64,000 nt of DNA, taken from Dinochytrium kinnereticum. Taxonomy: Eukaryota; Chytridiomycota; Chytridiomycetes; Chytridiales; Chytridiaceae. The notes beneath the pieces were generated by a model that ran no database searches, was not told the DNA's origin, and saw only the letters and a program-made list of their open reading frames with translations. Of the stretch, positions 10,588-20,854 are shown one piece after another. Made by a program: the position numbers and the translations under genes. Where the stretch lies: contig JADGJT010000041.1 of NCBI GenBank assembly GCA_027604005.1, forward strand, positions 29,856-93,855. Direction: 5' to 3'. How positions within the stretch are numbered: position 1 is the first letter of the stretch; each line of letters opens with the position of its first letter.

Positions 10588-12246
10588 TCATTCCACAAAT
10601 GTGTAAGCAATGAGCTCTCCCGAGTTGTAGCAAGGAATAAAGATATCCGTGAATCCATCCCCATCAACATCACCAGCAGCGATGCCTCCAACGGTGTTGT
10701 TACAGTTGTGCAGGATGGTGCTGGTGTAAGTCCAGTCTTTCTGGTCCTCAGAGTTCGGCGCCAGGAGGTGAGCCATCTGAGACCCATCCCCAGAAACAAC
10801 GATCCAAGGTTTACCCTTGTCACCTGTTTTAGGGTGGAACGCGAGGGGGGATCCGGGAGATGCCTGGTTGTCTCCGGGCTTCATTTGCAAAGATTAGTGG
10901 ATCCATTGCAGTTGACGAGAGAGCTTACCCTGAGAACTGGGATGTTGTCCAAGAGAGTGTGCTTAGTCCAAGCGCTTGCGGGGAGAGAAATATCATCTGG
11001 AACCTCGTAGGCGTAGACCGCACCAGCAGGAGTTTCGTTCACCTCCTGATGGTTGGTGACCAGCAGGTCTTTCTTCCCATCACCTGAAGTTTAACGATGA
11101 GTATCTGAAATGAAAAAGAGCGAGCAAAGGAAGAAAAAAGTCACGAACCGTTCACATCGACATATTCAACGTCAAAGGCGTGACCAACGTTCGCGTCAAT
11201 AACATTGTAGATCAGGTTGGCAGGGTTGGAGAAGGCACCCTTAGGGTCCTTCGTGGAGATGACGGTTAAGGCACTGCCCCAGTACTCGGTGGACACAATC
11301 TCGTTGATTCCATCACCATTGAGGTCGATCAAGCGAAAGTAAGTCTACGCATTAGGCCGCTCATATTTTAGAATCGGTCATCGAACTCCCACAAACTTCC
11401 CAAACTTACATCACAGTGCTTCCCGATCACAGTCTCCTTCCAAGCTCCAAGCGGCTTACTCCTATCCACAGGCGTAAAGTAAACGTGATCTCCTGTGGCC
11501 TAATCCCAAATCAACGTCAGAAGATCGCACGTAATCAGCAAGGTAAAACTCACATCTCCACCAAACAAAGGCTTGTTGGCCCGGCAGGTCATGATGTCTG
11601 GAAGTCCATCTCCATCTACATCAGTGATGACCGCTCTGTGGTAAAAGTAGCCGTTCGTGTTGGTGAAAAGGTTGATCCAGTCGCCTTGAGTCTTAGGACC
11701 AGTCTTGGGAGAGAAGAACAATCCACCGTTGCTCTTTCCAGGGACCTAAAGACGCAAGCCATGTAAGTCTTCTGTATGGGTCCACACAATTGTACTCACT
11801 AAGAAACCACCAGCAGCTAACACGCCCTCACCGCCAAAGACCTCAGCCGGGACCTTCTCAACCTCATTTGGCCAATTAATACTTCCCCCAATCTTAGTTG
11901 GAACAGTGCTATTGAAGCTCTTCATAACGGCCCCAACATCCGGAACGAAATAGGCCGCGTCAGTGCCAAACCCAACAAAAGTGGACAGAAATAGATGAGA
12001 GCTCCCGTCCTTGTTCTTCTCGACCTTGGTGAAAGCGAGGTTGGGGAGCTCAATTCGACCAACGAATTTGGGGGTTGCAATAAAGGTTGGAGTTGGCCCA
12101 ACGGTGGAGGTTGGGGTGGGGACGGTCGTGGTCATGGTGGTGGTGGTTTTGGGAGGCTTTTTCGGCGCGCCTCCGCCTGGCCGCGGAATAGCTGTGACGG
12201 CTGAGATTGAGGCAAGGAGGGTGACGATGAGGGATAGAGGAAGCAT
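10588..12246 (-). CDS. Secreted FG-GAP/VCBS repeat protein, copy A
   Basis: Six exons on the minus strand (11800-12246, 11554-11745, 11410-11499, 11149-11344, 10929-11083, 10588-10878) give 456 residues. Residues 1-19 are a signal peptide. A Pro/Thr linker follows to about residue 57. The body has four calcium-loop motifs of the D-x-D/N-x-D-G type typical of FG-GAP/VCBS repeats: DVDGDGLPD (191-199), DLNGDGINE (250-258), DVNGDGKKD (306-314) and DVDGDGFTD (430-438). Such repeats form extracellular beta-propeller blades, as in integrin alpha chains and some fungal lectins. The protein is probably secreted or wall-bound. It has a paralog next door with the same architecture. Compared with that copy it lacks the first intron. 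All phases agree. Confidence 0.88.
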
Positions 12247-13211
12247 GTTTTGTGGTTCCTGAACTTGGGGAGAAGATTGTTTAAGGAAAGTAAATGGAAG
12301 CTGAGGTGGGAGAAGATGCAGATGGAAAACTCGCCCTCATTTATACCTTTTTCCTCAGCGCTAAACGGACGCAATAAAGGCTATATCGGACGGTGATGTG
12401 AAAACTCCGTGGTCGTGATGTTTGAACGTTGGTTTGACTGCATTCGTTCTCCCCAGTCCGCATGGATGGAGGGTCCCAAACTTTAAAACTAAGATGGACG
12501 AAGCGTGCCAGCAACCCTCGGAGCTTTTGCACCTGTGAATCCGAGAATCTGCCCAGCGTTTGTTTTTGGGTTGGGAAGCGACGGGCCAGCAGAAGACGAT
12601 CAACCCAAGGAAATCCTCTGTTTTTGCCCCCCGCGTCCTCATCCCTTGTCTCACCAAGGTCTGGCTTGTTGCACGGACAAGACGGAGACCAGCGAAATGT
12701 CCGTCCGACAACGCTGGAGCCCTTCCGAGGAGGAAGACAGGGCACGTTGAGGCCAGCGTTGAGGAGGCTGGCGACGAGGAGGTGGAGGAGCAGCGATCAG
12801 CCGTGTGGCAGCGCGTTTCGTTGTTGAGCGTCAGCTGCAGACGACACACAGAAGGAAGGGAACGAACCACCAGCCAGAACACGACGCGATGGGCAGCAGC
12901 GTTGTTTATTTATTTTTTTTTATCACGAAAAGCAGAGCTTTCACGCATTCCGCGTATGACGTCAATATCATCTATGAGCTTGTGTTTGGCTGCGGAAAGA
13001 GGGAAGGGGAACTTGGCGGAGGAGAGCCCCACCCCATGCATCTTTCTGGTCTATCCAACAGAAGGAACGGGAGACGATGCCTCGATCGCCAAAAGGAAGA
13101 AGAAGAAACGACTTTGAACAAGGCAAAGGGGAAAAACCGATCAAAAATACAAAAACACAAAGAAATGTAGGCAGAAGAACATCTTCAAGCATCGCCGGAT
13201 GAGATGGCTCT
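12247..13211. other. Spacer between FG-GAP copies A and B
   Basis: This 965 bp region holds the promoter of copy A and the 3' flank of copy B, which are transcribed in the same direction. Several overlapping frames are open here but none shows a domain or splice logic. Confidence 0.5.
12339..12345 (-). promoter_or_regulatory. TATA box of FG-GAP copy A
   Basis: The minus strand reads TATAAAT here, about 95 bp before the ATG at 12246. Confidence 0.55.
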
Positions 13212-15127
13212 CTAAACGTTGGTGAAGGTGTAAGAAACCAACAATCCGTTGTCGTAGCAAGGAATGAAGATGTCAGTGAACCCGTCACCGTTAACATCGC
13301 CAGTCGAGATGCCACCCACGGTGTTCTTGCAGTCGTGGAGGATGGAGGAGGTGTAAGTCCAGTCAGCAGGGTTCTCAGAGTTGGGGGCGAGGAGGTGAGC
13401 CTTTTGAGAACCATCGCCAGCGACAACAATCCAGGGCTTTCCAGTGCCGCCAATCTTGGGCTGGAAGGAGTGGGGAGATCCAGGGGAAGCCTGGTTCATA
13501 CCGCCCTGGAAATAGCAAAAAAAAAAGAAGAAAGGGGGGGGATGTTAGGGATATCTGCCACAGGATTCCATTTTTGGTGTAAGATTGTTTACCTGAAGGA
13601 CTGGGATCTTGTCAAGGAGAGTGTGCTTGGTCCAGGCGGATCCGGGGAGAGAAATGTCAGAGGGAATCTCGTAAACGTAGACGGATCCAGTAGGGGTCTC
13701 GCTAGATCCCTGGTGGTTGGTCACCAAGAGGTCCTTCTTGCCGTCACCTGTAAACTCCGTCAGCTACGTTTTCAGCGGAAACACTAAAACAAAAAAGGCC
13801 AAGTGAATGAAAAGTAGAAGGCATTACCGTTGACATCAACAACCTCGACGTCGAACGCGTGGCCGACTTTGGGGTCAATGACGTTGTAGACAAGGTCAGC
13901 CGGGTTGGAGAAAGCACCCTTGGGGTGCTTTGTGGAGATGATGGTCAGAGCGTTGCCCCAGTACTCGGTTGAGACAATCTCGTTGATGCCGTCGCCGTTC
14001 AAGTCAACAAGGCGGAAGAAGGTCTATAGAGAAACATAGTAAGTCAGCATAACTTTCGTTCGTGCATGGCTGGAGAATAGTGTAATAGAAGAAGACTCAC
14101 GTCGCAGTGACCGCCAATGACAGTCTCCTTCCACGCGCCAAGGAGGTTCTTCCTGTCAACTGGGGTGAGGTAAACGTGGTTGCCCTTGCCCTGAGCAACG
14201 TAAGAAAAGACGCGTTTAATATCGTAAACACCCGCATCACGCCTTAACGCAAGGGAAACTCACTGCTCCGAAAAGAGGCTTGTTGGCACGGCAGGTCAAA
14301 ATGTCAGGGAGACCATCACCATCAACATCAGTCACAATGGCCCTGTGGTAGAAGTATCCGTTGTTGTTGGTGAAGAGGTTGATCCAGTTGCCCTGCGTGG
14401 TAGGACCGGTCTTGGGCGAGAAGAAAATACCTCCGTTGCTCTTTCCAGGGACCTTTTGAGGAGGAGGTCTGGGTTTAGCATCGGCTGGATAATGAAAGAA
14501 GGAATTATCCTTGGACTTACCAAGAAACCACCGGATCCCAAAACGCCCTCACCAAAGACGTCCGCGGGGGCGGCATCAATCTCGTTGGGCCAGGTGATGG
14601 ATCCGCCAATCTTGGTGGGGACAGTGCTGTTGAACTTTGACATGGCGGCACCAACGTTGGGGATGAAGTAAGCCGCATCGCTCCCAAGACCTACAGGCAG
14701 ATAAATTGATCAATCAATAACATGATCATTAAGGTCGGCCGTCTCTCGTTAACAGAAAAACAAACAACTCACCAACAAAGGTCGAAAGATAGAGATGGGA
14801 GGTCCCATCAGTGTTCTTCTCAACCTTGGTGAAGGCGACGCTGCCAAGCGCGAGTTGACCCACAAATTTGGGCTTTACAGTGGCGGCGGGCGGGGGAGGA
14901 GCAACGCTCGTGGTGGTGGGGGGCACAACCGTAGAGATGACGGTAGTGGTTATCACAGGGGTAGTGGTAGAGCCAGGTGGGAATTTAGTGCTCGTGGTGG
15001 TGGTGGTCGTGGTGGCCTTGGTGGTGGTTGGGTTGGATCCACCTCCGGGGCGAGGAGCAGCGCTCACACCCGCGGATAGAGCCGCAAAGATGGTGAGGGT
15101 TTTGATAAGGAGGGAAGGAGAGAGCAT
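13212..15127 (-). CDS. Secreted FG-GAP/VCBS repeat protein, copy B
   Basis: Seven exons (14773-15127, 14521-14690, 14264-14452, 14101-14190, 13828-14023, 13593-13747, 13212-13505) give 482 residues. A signal peptide covers residues 1-23. The Thr/Pro linker (about 30-80) is longer than in copy A. FG-GAP calcium loops occur at DVDGDGLPD (217-225), DLNGDGINE (275-283), DVNGDGKKD (331-339) and DVNGDGFTD (455-463). Exons 3 to 6 have nearly the same lengths as their counterparts in copy A and high sequence identity, so the two arose by tandem duplication. Copy B has an extra phase-1 intron (14691-14772) in the N-terminal domain. The function is unknown; the family suggests binding of glycans or proteins outside the cell. 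Confidence 0.88.
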
Positions 15128-15205
15128 CTTTGTGAAGGTGTTATCAGGATATGAGGAGCTGAAGAACCCGTGGATGGTGGTGGGTTTTCGGGAGGTGGTA
15201 GCCTC

Positions 15206-15215
15206 CCTTTTTATA
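15206..15215 (-). promoter_or_regulatory. TATA box of FG-GAP copy B
   Basis: The minus strand reads CTATAAAAAG, a near-canonical TATA box, about 80-90 bp before the ATG at 15127. Confidence 0.7.
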
Positions 15216-17404
15216 GATGCGCGATGGTAATAAATGAAGCCCTCTGGCTCATTTCTTCCTTCCGAGAGGTTTTCCTATTGCTGTGGTATGGCATACATAT
15301 CCTCCTGCCATAATTATTACAAGCAAGCACTGCCGCTTAGCATCATTCTTAGTAGGTAGAGAATAGTAAATGGCATTAAAACACTATGTAGAAACAAAAA
15401 CCATGAGGAAAACCCGCTCCCATGAATCTCGGAGGACCCACGAGACCGCGGGGGATGGGGCCAGACTGGCTCCCCAAACACGACATATCAACGCGCGCGA
15501 TGGACTTTAACCAATTTTGGCGACACCCGTCCCTCCTTCTTTCTTGGTTCATCCCCTCTCATCAGGATGCCAAAGCTTCTTCTCTGAGCGCGTTGCAGGA
15601 TACACATTTCATTGATTCGCCCCTTTCGCTTTCCATGAAACCACCACCGCAGCAGAGCGATCCCTGTCGATCATACCGCGGACAGGGCGGTTTTCGGAGA
15701 GGAAACTTTTCAGCTGGATCTCTGCCTCCCAAGCAGCGAAGGAACACCAGCAGCAGCATCCCTCGACGCGTCCTTTAATCCGACCGAACGATTGATGGAT
15801 GGCCTTCGCGACAATCAAACAGCTTGGCACGACCAGCAGAGTTCCTTTCGGGGGCATCCCGAATCCATCCGAGTTCCACCAAATTCATTTCAGCGGCCCT
15901 CTGGATTTTGTACTTGCTTTGGGAGTCCCAAGAGCACTGCTGCGCAAGGAACAGCCTTCGACCTGGTGTGCGGAGAGGGGCAAAGAGTCGGCCGGATCCT
16001 GGACTGGACCCTGGGCAGGTAAGGCGGTGGTGGGTGTGTTTTTCTTGTTGGTTGGTTCACCCCAGCTATGTCTTGCAAATCATTATCATCATCTCCAAGG
16101 GTGGGTCACTTGGGGCTGGCTCCTCTTGGGCCAGTCTTCCAACTGCAGTATGGCTCATTTTACATAGCTTGGTCTGAAAATGTGTCCCAAAGTAGTTCTT
16201 AGGTTGGGGGGAAGGAATATGAGGGAGGGATAGGCTTGTGGGAGGTTTTCCGCCCGAGTGCGTCGCTCCGTCGTTCCTGTCTTGATTTCGCAATTAACAA
16301 AGAGAATGGCATGATATATATTTTCTGTGCTCATGCCTCCAATGCTTGCTTTCGGGATGAACTCTTTGAGATAACGATGACATGGAGGTGGCCCGTTGTG
16401 GAGCGGAAGGCCAGCGACTTCAAGCAACGGAATTGCGGGGCCAGGGACCATTCGGAAGGTTTTATTCATCGATTGAGGATATCTTCATGCAAGGATCATT
16501 GCCCTGTTATGCTTTAGCGAGCTTGGGTGAGGAATCGTGCGATACGTTCCTCCTACTCGTTCTTGAAAGGATAGGATAAGCAATAGACCTGTTGTATACA
16601 ACCTGGAGAAGGGCATGCATTATCTGGAGTGCGACCAAGATTTCCTTTGCATCTCATCCCCCGTTTACTCGTCGTTTGCAGTTTTATGTGTCATTCATGG
16701 AACGGATTTGTTTAAACAACTGGGCTCGCCTTGCCAAAAAACAAAAAGGATGTTGTTTTAGCTCGCCCGGCACTATCTCTGAGAGCGTTACAACGGGGAT
16801 TGAAGAGAGGAATGGATAAGCTCAGCTTACTAGACTGACGGAAGAAGGGGGGTTGGGGAACTTTGATGGTTGGTCGGTCAACACTTCTAGTGCAGAATCT
16901 CATTCTGCTACAAAGGTCTAGTGATTACATGCCTTTTTATACGGTCAGCTATCTTGGCGGAAGGTATTAAGTTGTGATGGCTCGATGGATATAGCTAGAC
17001 ATGACCCATCCGTCGCTTTGGCAGCTTGATGAAGTTGTTTTGAAAATTGGGTGTTGACCTTCATGTCCCGCCCAAGGAGGTGGATTGACGGAGGGAACGG
17101 TGCTCAGGAGCACCTTTGTTTTTGGTGTCTCCACCCACCCTCGGTGCATCACACGCTGTTTTCGGATCTGACGGTTAAAGTCCCGTCCCCACGACCCCCA
17201 AAGACCCACCACAAAGCATGCATGCATGGCATAGCTTTTGGATTTGACCATTGGACCAGACTTTATGTATGAACAATCACCCCAAGGTATTGAAGATGCC
17301 GTTGAGGATCGCATTGAATTGAATCAGCAGGCACACTTGGTGCAGTGACTATTAATGATGATGATTGGAGAGCACGCGGAGGTTCCTTTCCTTTACTAAC
17401 TCGG

Positions 17405-17585
17405 TGCTGTGGGGAGGTGTATCGAAGAGAGATATGCTATGGTTAGGAGGTGGGGAGAGATATCCCATTGTTAGGTGAGGAGAGGTGAGGAGAGATATCC
17501 CATGGCATGGTGAGGTAAGGAGAGAGGTGTCGAATGGAGAGATATCCATTGCTGAGATATCCAATTCTGAGATATTCAATGCTGA
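17405..17585. repeat. Degenerate GAGATATCC-rich repeat
   Basis: The motif GAGATATCC or close variants (GAGATATGC, GAGATATTC) occurs at least six times at irregular spacing of 15-55 bp among GAGG-rich sequence. It looks like a decayed minisatellite. Confidence 0.6.
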
Positions 17586-17824
17586 GGCATCAAAGTGCGC
17601 AAGAAATCCGCGTTGAAGTCGATGGAATGTTGCGCGTCGCAATATGCTGCATGCAGAGAGAGCCGTCGAAGAAATATTCCTGCTGATCTCATTGGCTGCA
17701 GGCCAAAGTGCTGCAAAAAGGCAAAAAAAAAAATTTGATTCCGTTTTCTTGCTGGGGTCTGTGCAGGTGCGTTGCGTTGCGTTTGAGTGCGAGGGATGAT
17801 GCGACGGATGCTGCAAGACGAGCC

Positions 17825-17865
17825 GATGGATGGATGGATGGATGGATGGATGGATGGATGGATGG
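17825..17865. repeat. (GATG)n microsatellite
   Basis: Ten copies of GATG are followed by a degenerate GATACATG-like tail to about 17902. The unit is the reverse complement of the repeat at 631-674. Confidence 0.95.
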
Positions 17866-18349
17866 GATAGATACATGGATATATGGATACATGGATGGAT
17901 GGCTGCCGGTGCGAGGGCAGGCAATGCCGCATGCCCTATGCTCATGGTGGACAGCCGGGGTGAATCCTTTTCAGGATTCGGTTGCCTGGGATGTCCAGTG
18001 CATGCGCGATCTCACAGTTTGCATGCACTCGCCTTGAGCCCCTCTGCAACTCTTTCGTCAGAAGATCTGCTAACGCATGACATCTTTCCCTCGTCGTCAC
18101 AGTAGTCCGAATCTTTCCACTGGTTTCTTTTGGTGCCGGGGTGTTAGCTTGTAGATCGTTGTGTTGTGCTTTTGTCTCGGGAGAAACTTCAGACTTTTTG
18201 CTCTCTTTCGGAGTTCTTTTGGGCCACTTTTTTTATCTTTGCGGAATCAATAGGTACGTGTCCGATTCATTAATGGTTTCTTTCGGCAATGACCATCTTG
18301 TATTAACCCTCATATTTTCTTTTTTTATATAGTTTTTTTTTCTTAAAAA

Positions 18350-20107
18350 ATGTCTGCTTCTTCTGCTGCTGGGCGTCAGCTCTTTGTTGGAAACGTATGT
18401 GGTTTCATTTCGACTCAATACTGCCGATACTGGGAAGATTGCGTGCACACCTCTAATTATTTGACTTTTTTTTTCAGCTCCCATTCAGTGTTGGATGGCA
18501 GGATCTGAAGGATCTCTTCCGTGAGGCTGGTGAGTCCCCATTTCGCCTTGCAAACAATGCTTTAAACCCTCGGGCTTACCCTTCTAAAAAAAAAAAAAAA
18601 TGAATAACAAGGCACCGTCGTTCGCGCCGACGTTGCCATCTCCCCTGCCGGAAAGTCCCGTGGCTTCGGCACTGTCCTCTTGTCCTCTGCTGAGGAGGCC
18701 ACTACCGCCATTAGCAGCTTCAACAACTACGAATGGCACGGCCGCAAGATTGAGGTTCGCGAGGATAGGGCTGTCGCCAGTGCTGGTGGCTACAGCAACT
18801 CTCATGCGGCGAACGGCACCGGTGCTTCATTCGTCGGTATGTCTTTGAAATGGATGGTCTTTTGGGGTTTTTTTGGGTGAAAGCTCAATCCATACTTTTT
18901 TCCCTGCTTTTGTAAGGTGCCGACGGCGAGTCTGTCCCATCTGGTAATGTCCCTCTTCCCGGTACCTCGAGCGATGCTTCTGGCCTCAACACTCGTGCCC
19001 TCTACGTCGGCAACCTCCCCTACTCTATCGGGTGGCAAGACCTTAAGGACCTGTTCCGCAACGCTGGCAGCGTTATGAGGGCTGATATCCCCAGCGACCA
19101 CCAGGGCCGCTCTAAGGGCTTTGGAACCGTTGTCATGGGATCTATTGAGGAGGCGAGGAAGGCTGTTGGTTCGTATCTTATTCATCAATATTCTCTATTT
19201 TGGCCTTCGTTCCTTTTATATTGATTGTTTGCTTCTTTAGTTATGTACAACGGTTACGAGCTGAATGGCCGCAGGATCGAGGTCCGTGAGGACCGTACCC
19301 ATTTTGAGGGATCCGTAAGTTTTTTCTCTGGTTCTTTTGGAAAGAGATAGAAAAAAGGTCATTTCTAAGTCCTTGTCTCCTATACAGGTTCGCCCTGCCC
19401 AGCCCCCCCGTTCCGAAAACGCTCCCACTACCTCGACCTACCAGTCGAACTTCCAGCAATCCGCCGTCGCCCCCCCCGCTCGCGAAGTCGTTCCCATCTC
19501 TACCGCCCCCATGGCTGGCCGTGTTCTCTTTGTCGGCAACCTCCCTTTTACCGTTCAGTGGCAGGAGCTCAAGGACCACTTCAGGCAGTTTGGTAGTGTT
19601 CAGAGGGCCGATGTTCAACAGGATGGTCAGGGTAGGAGCCGTGGATATGGACAGATTGTTATGTCCACCCAGGAGGAGGCTGCTGCCGCTGTCAAGGCCT
19701 TGAACGGAACTGAGTTCCAAGGCAGGTCGATTGAGGTTAGGGAGGACAAGTACGCTGGTGAGGCTGGTGGCTCGCAGGTTGGCGGGACTCAGGTTTTCGT
19801 TGGAAACGTAAGTCTGCTTTTAATTGTTATGGCCTTTCTTACTTCTGGTGATCTAAACTTTGGACCTTTTTATTGTTTTCAGCTCCCTTACTCTACCCGC
19901 TGGCAGGACCTTAAGGACCTTTTCCGGCCCCACGGCTTGAACCCCATCCATGCCGATATCCTTTCCGAGCCTGGAACTGGGCGCTCCAAGGGATGCGGTA
20001 TCGTGAGGTTCGCAGCTCGCGAGGAGGCTGAGCGCGCTGTTGCCAACGCTAACGGTACCAACGTTGCCGGAAGGAACATTATCGTTAGGCTCGACAAGTT
20101 TGCGTAA
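18350..20107 (+). CDS. Four-RRM RNA-binding protein (Gbp2/Hrb1-like)
   Basis: Seven exons (18350-18394, 18478-18529, 18612-18836, 18917-19168, 19241-19314, 19388-19807, 19883-20107) give 430 residues. Four RRMs follow one another at about 10-86, 135-212, 261-336 and 351-430. Each has an RNP2 of the L/V-F/Y-V-G-N type and the same W-Q-D/E-L-K-D motif in helix 1; the first three have RNP1-like K/R-S-R/K-G-F/Y-G, the fourth the variant KGCGIV. The nearest known architecture is yeast Gbp2/Hrb1 or hnRNP M, nuclear shuttling mRNA-binding proteins with three RRMs. This one has four and lacks an RS/RGG N-terminus. The ATG at 18350 sets a short N-terminus directly before RRM1. Confidence 0.85.
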
Positions 20108-20854
20108 AAGCTTGTGAAGGGTTTTAAAATGCGATAGCATTGGACGTTTTATTGAAGTTCTTTTTTTATTTTTACCCTTTAAATTTTATATTTTTATTTT
20201 TGTTTGAGGTTGGGTCGCTTGTTTGTTGTGCCTTTTTTTTCTTCCCCCCGCCTACCTCATGCTTTTTTTCCCCTGCTACCCCTGCTCGAGGTGCGGGTTT
20301 GAAGAACGCGCCTAAAGCCTTGGCTTCGGTCCTTTTCTTTCTTACCCTTTTCACCCCGTTTTGTGTTTTTTTTTTCCGCCCACCTTTTCCCTGTTGCTGT
20401 GAGGATCTTTCATGAGGTGTCTTTGTCTTTCCACACCTCCTAATGGTTGGACTCTGGAGTTTGCGTGAGGTGGCATTCCCCTGTGGGATGGTTGTTCCTG
20501 TTTTGTTTGGGGATGCTTTCTTCTTCCCTTTTCCTTTTTTCTTTTTTGCTTTTTCTTGTTGATGGTCGGGGTGATGGAATTGTTTTTTGAGCTCCCTGTC
20601 TTTTGCAAGGCGCGCAGATTTGTTTTTGCATGCTTGCCCCTTTTTCTTTTGTCCTCTTTTCGTTCCCACCTTCTCGTGTGGGTGTTTAGTTGTGATCAAT
20701 ACACCGTTCATTTTATATACTGTTGCGTAGTCCACTCATGTTTTATGTGTCCCTCCATGCATCTCTGAAGGAAGACGGGAAACTAGATGAAACAATGACA
20801 CTGAAATGTTGATAGATTGTGGAAAACTTGGTATCATATCCTTATTAATCTCCA
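20108..20854. other. T-rich 3' flank, no gene seen
   Basis: Long T runs mark the 3' UTR of the RRM gene, which converges with the F-box gene on the minus strand. No coding signal was found. Confidence 0.55.

Larger units (their letters stand above)
15128..18349. other. 3.2 kb spacer, no convincing gene
   Basis: This is the longest gene-poor stretch in the window. It begins with the promoter of FG-GAP copy B and ends with the promoter of the four-RRM gene. Open frames at 15422-15778 and 15799-16177 show no domain, no signal peptide and no splice support. The region holds degenerate repeats (17405-17585) and a microsatellite (17825-17865). I saw no transposase, reverse transcriptase or terminal repeats. 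Confidence 0.5.

Noticed and set aside
10579..11010. Plus-strand open frame over the FG-GAP copy A gene
   Set aside because: Shadow of the minus-strand exons, which have signal peptide, repeats and splice logic.
9885..15127. Bacterial horizontal transfer as the origin of the FG-GAP genes
   Set aside because: They have five or six typical short introns, eukaryotic signal peptides and local base composition; an old transfer cannot be excluded but nothing here shows it.
15422..16177. Overlapping open frames in the long spacer
   Set aside because: Composition and lack of any domain, signal peptide or splice partner argue for chance.
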